From Channallabes apus (lineage: Eukaryota > Chordata > Actinopteri > Siluriformes > Clariidae): DNA of 64,000 nt. The notes under the pieces are model-generated. The model searched no databases. It was not told the DNA's origin and worked only from the letters and a program-made list of their open reading frames with translations. The position numbers and the translations under genes are program-made. The DNA lies in assembly GCA_030522415.1 (NCBI GenBank), contig CM060125.1, positions 31,544,169 through 31,608,168 of the forward strand. The letters are read 5' to 3'. How positions within the stretch are numbered: position 1 is the first letter of the stretch; the number at the start of each line of letters is the position of its first letter. This document shows positions 62,832 to 64,000 of the stretch, one piece after another.

Positions 62832-64000
62832 CCCTCCTTGAACCATCACCTTATCGTGGTGGAGGGGTTTGCGTGTCCCAATGATCCTGGGAGCTATGTT
62901 GTCGGGGGCTTCATGCCCCTGGTAGGGTCACCCATGGCAATCTGGTCCTAGGTGAGGGAACAGACAAAGAGTGGTTCAAAAGACCTCTATGATGAATTCA
63001 AACTTTGGTAAACGTTTTCCCTCGCCCGGACGTGGGTCACCGGGGCCTCCCTCTGGAGCCAGGCCTGGAGGTGGGGCCCGATGGCGAGCGCCTGGTGGTC
63101 GGGCCTGCACCCATGGGGCCCGGCCGGGCACAGCCCGAAGAGGCAACGTGGGTCCCCCTTCCCATGGGCTCACCACCTGTAGGAGGGGCCAAAGAGGTCG
63201 GGTGCAGTGTGAGTTGGGCGGTGGCCGAAGACAGGGGCCTTGGCGGTCTGATCCTCGGCTGCAGAAGCTGGCTCTAGGGACGTGGAATGTCACCTCTCTG
63301 GCGGGGAAGGAGCTTGAGCTAGTGCGTGAGGTTGAGAAGTTCCGGCTAGATATAGTTGGACTCACCTCTACGCACAGCTTGAACTCTGGAACCAGTCTCC
63401 TTGAGAGGGGATGGACTCTCTTCTACTCTGGAGTTGCCCCCGGTGAGAGGCGCCGAGCAGGTGTGGGCATACTTATTGCCCCCCGGCTCGGGGCCTGTAC
63501 ATTGGGGTTCACCGCAGTGGACGAGAGGGTGGCCTCCCTCCGCGTTCGGGTGGGGGGACGAATCCTTACTGTTGTTTGCGCTTATGCGCCAAACAGCAGT
63601 TTGGAGTACCCGCCCTTTTTGGGGTCTCTAGAGGGGGCGCTAGAGGGCGTCCCTCCTGGGGACTCCATCGTTCTGTTGGGGGACTTCAATGCTCACGTGG
63701 GCAATGACAGTGAGATCTGGAAGGGCGTGATTGGGATGAACGGCCCCCCCGATCTGAACCAGAGCGGTGTTTTGTTATTGGACTTCTGTGCTCGTCACGG
63801 ATTGTCCATAACGAACACCATGTTCAGGCATAAGGGTGTCCATATGTGCACCTGGCACCAGGACACCCTAGGCCGCAGTTCGATGATCGACTTTGTGGTC
63901 GTGTCGTCGGACTTGCGGCCACATGTCTTGGACACTCGGGTGAAGAGAGGGGCGGAGTTGTCAACTGATCACCACCTGGTGGTGAGTTGGCTCCGTTGGC
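62828..64000 (+). mobile_element. Expander-like RTE LINE, 5' part, continues past window
   Basis: Starts GACCCCTCCTTGAACCATCA, with the inverted words CACCTTATCGTGGTG nearby, as in fish Expander-type RTE elements. GC-rich leader, then endonuclease frame to the last base of the window. Confidence 0.8.
62992..64000 (+). CDS. RTE endonuclease domain, 3' end outside window
   Basis: Open from ATG 62992 ([16 protein letters not shown]) for 336 codons to the window edge. The first 90 residues are Gly/Pro/Arg-rich. The APE-type endonuclease begins at [20 protein letters not shown] and shows IVGLTS (the usual catalytic Glu region), [21 protein letters not shown] (Asp/Asn), [12 protein letters not shown] and STDHHLVVS (the final Asp-His pair). 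The RT part lies beyond the window. No stop or frameshift visible, so it may be intact. The residue after GLTS is Thr-His where many APE endonucleases have Glu; that could weaken activity but is shared by some relatives. Confidence 0.82.
   Translation, partial: MNSNFGKRFPSPGRGSPGPPSGARPGGGARWRAPGGRACTHGARPGTARRGNVGPPSHGLTTCRRGQRGRVQCELGGGRRQGPWRSDPRLQKLALGTWNVTSLAGKELELVREVEKFRLDIVGLTSTHSLNSGTSLLERGWTLFYSGVAPGERRRAGVGILIAPRLGACTLGFTAVDERVASLRVRVGGRILTVVCAYAPNSSLEYPPFLGSLEGALEGVPPGDSIVLLGDFNAHVGNDSEIWKGVIGMNGPPDLNQSGVLLLDFCARHGLSITNTMFRHKGVHMCTWHQDTLGRSSMIDFVVVSSDLRPHVLDTRVKRGAELSTDHHLVVSWLRW

Noticed and set aside
63401..63631. Separate short gene
   Set aside because: Out-of-frame overlap with the RTE endonuclease, which is open across the whole stretch.

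Overview
This window is teleost fish DNA made almost entirely of transposable elements. I found no confident host protein-coding gene. The organism call rests on the mix: many Tc1/mariner and hAT transposons, L2-, RTE- and CR1/Rex1-type LINEs, Ty3/gypsy elements including a Gmr1-like one, a tRNA-Pro-primed endogenous retrovirus and a tRNA-derived SINE typical of fish. Species cannot be fixed from sequence alone; a Tc1-rich ostariophysan (catfish- or carp-like) genome is a guess.

Layout. 1-1.25 kb: end of a spliced IS630-like transposase pseudogene. 1.3-2.1 kb: L2 fragment (-). 2.5-10.75 kb: an L2 3' UTR (+) broken first by a minus-strand LINE (2.8-4.1 kb) and then by a full-length but defective class I endogenous retrovirus (4353-10640, -). 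11.0-13.6 kb: a deleted gypsy element (-) with a tRNA-Lys-type primer site.

14350-42922 is one Tc1 element blown up to 28.6 kb by nested insertions. It holds a very young Gmr1-like gypsy element (14421-21021, +) and a hAT (21465-42593, TSD ctgcagca). The hAT holds a second gypsy element (22153 to about 41756, -). Inside that lies an RTE LINE (25561-39880, -), itself split by a small BED-finger hAT (38421-39524) and by a TA-flanked 10.46-kb element (26636-37094). The innermost element carries a Tc1 with a full-length transposase frame (29738-31357), a full-length LINE with a 999-codon frame (31917-35231), a minisatellite and a tRNA-Ile-derived SINE.

42.9-47 kb: duplicated Tc1 flank, microsatellites and another Tc1 (45.4-46.95 kb). 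47.4-52.4 kb: AT-rich inverted/tandem repeat complex with LINE, Tc1 and SINE insertions and one exon-like stretch. 53.2-54.95 kb: second hAT copy with a solo LTR and a SINE fragment inside. 54.95-58.6 kb: two L2 copies head to head. 58.6-59.8 kb: RTE fragment. 60.36-62.83 kb: L2 with a 683-codon frame (-). 62.83 kb to the end: 5' part of an Expander-like RTE element running out of the window.

The elements that could still be functional from what is visible are the 31917 LINE (frame, both ends and TSD present) and the Gmr1-like element (LTRs differ at 2 of 872 positions, one frame change in integrase). The Tc1 at 29738 has an open transposase, but the first catalytic aspartate is asparagine. 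There is no CRISPR array, rRNA gene or functional tRNA gene.
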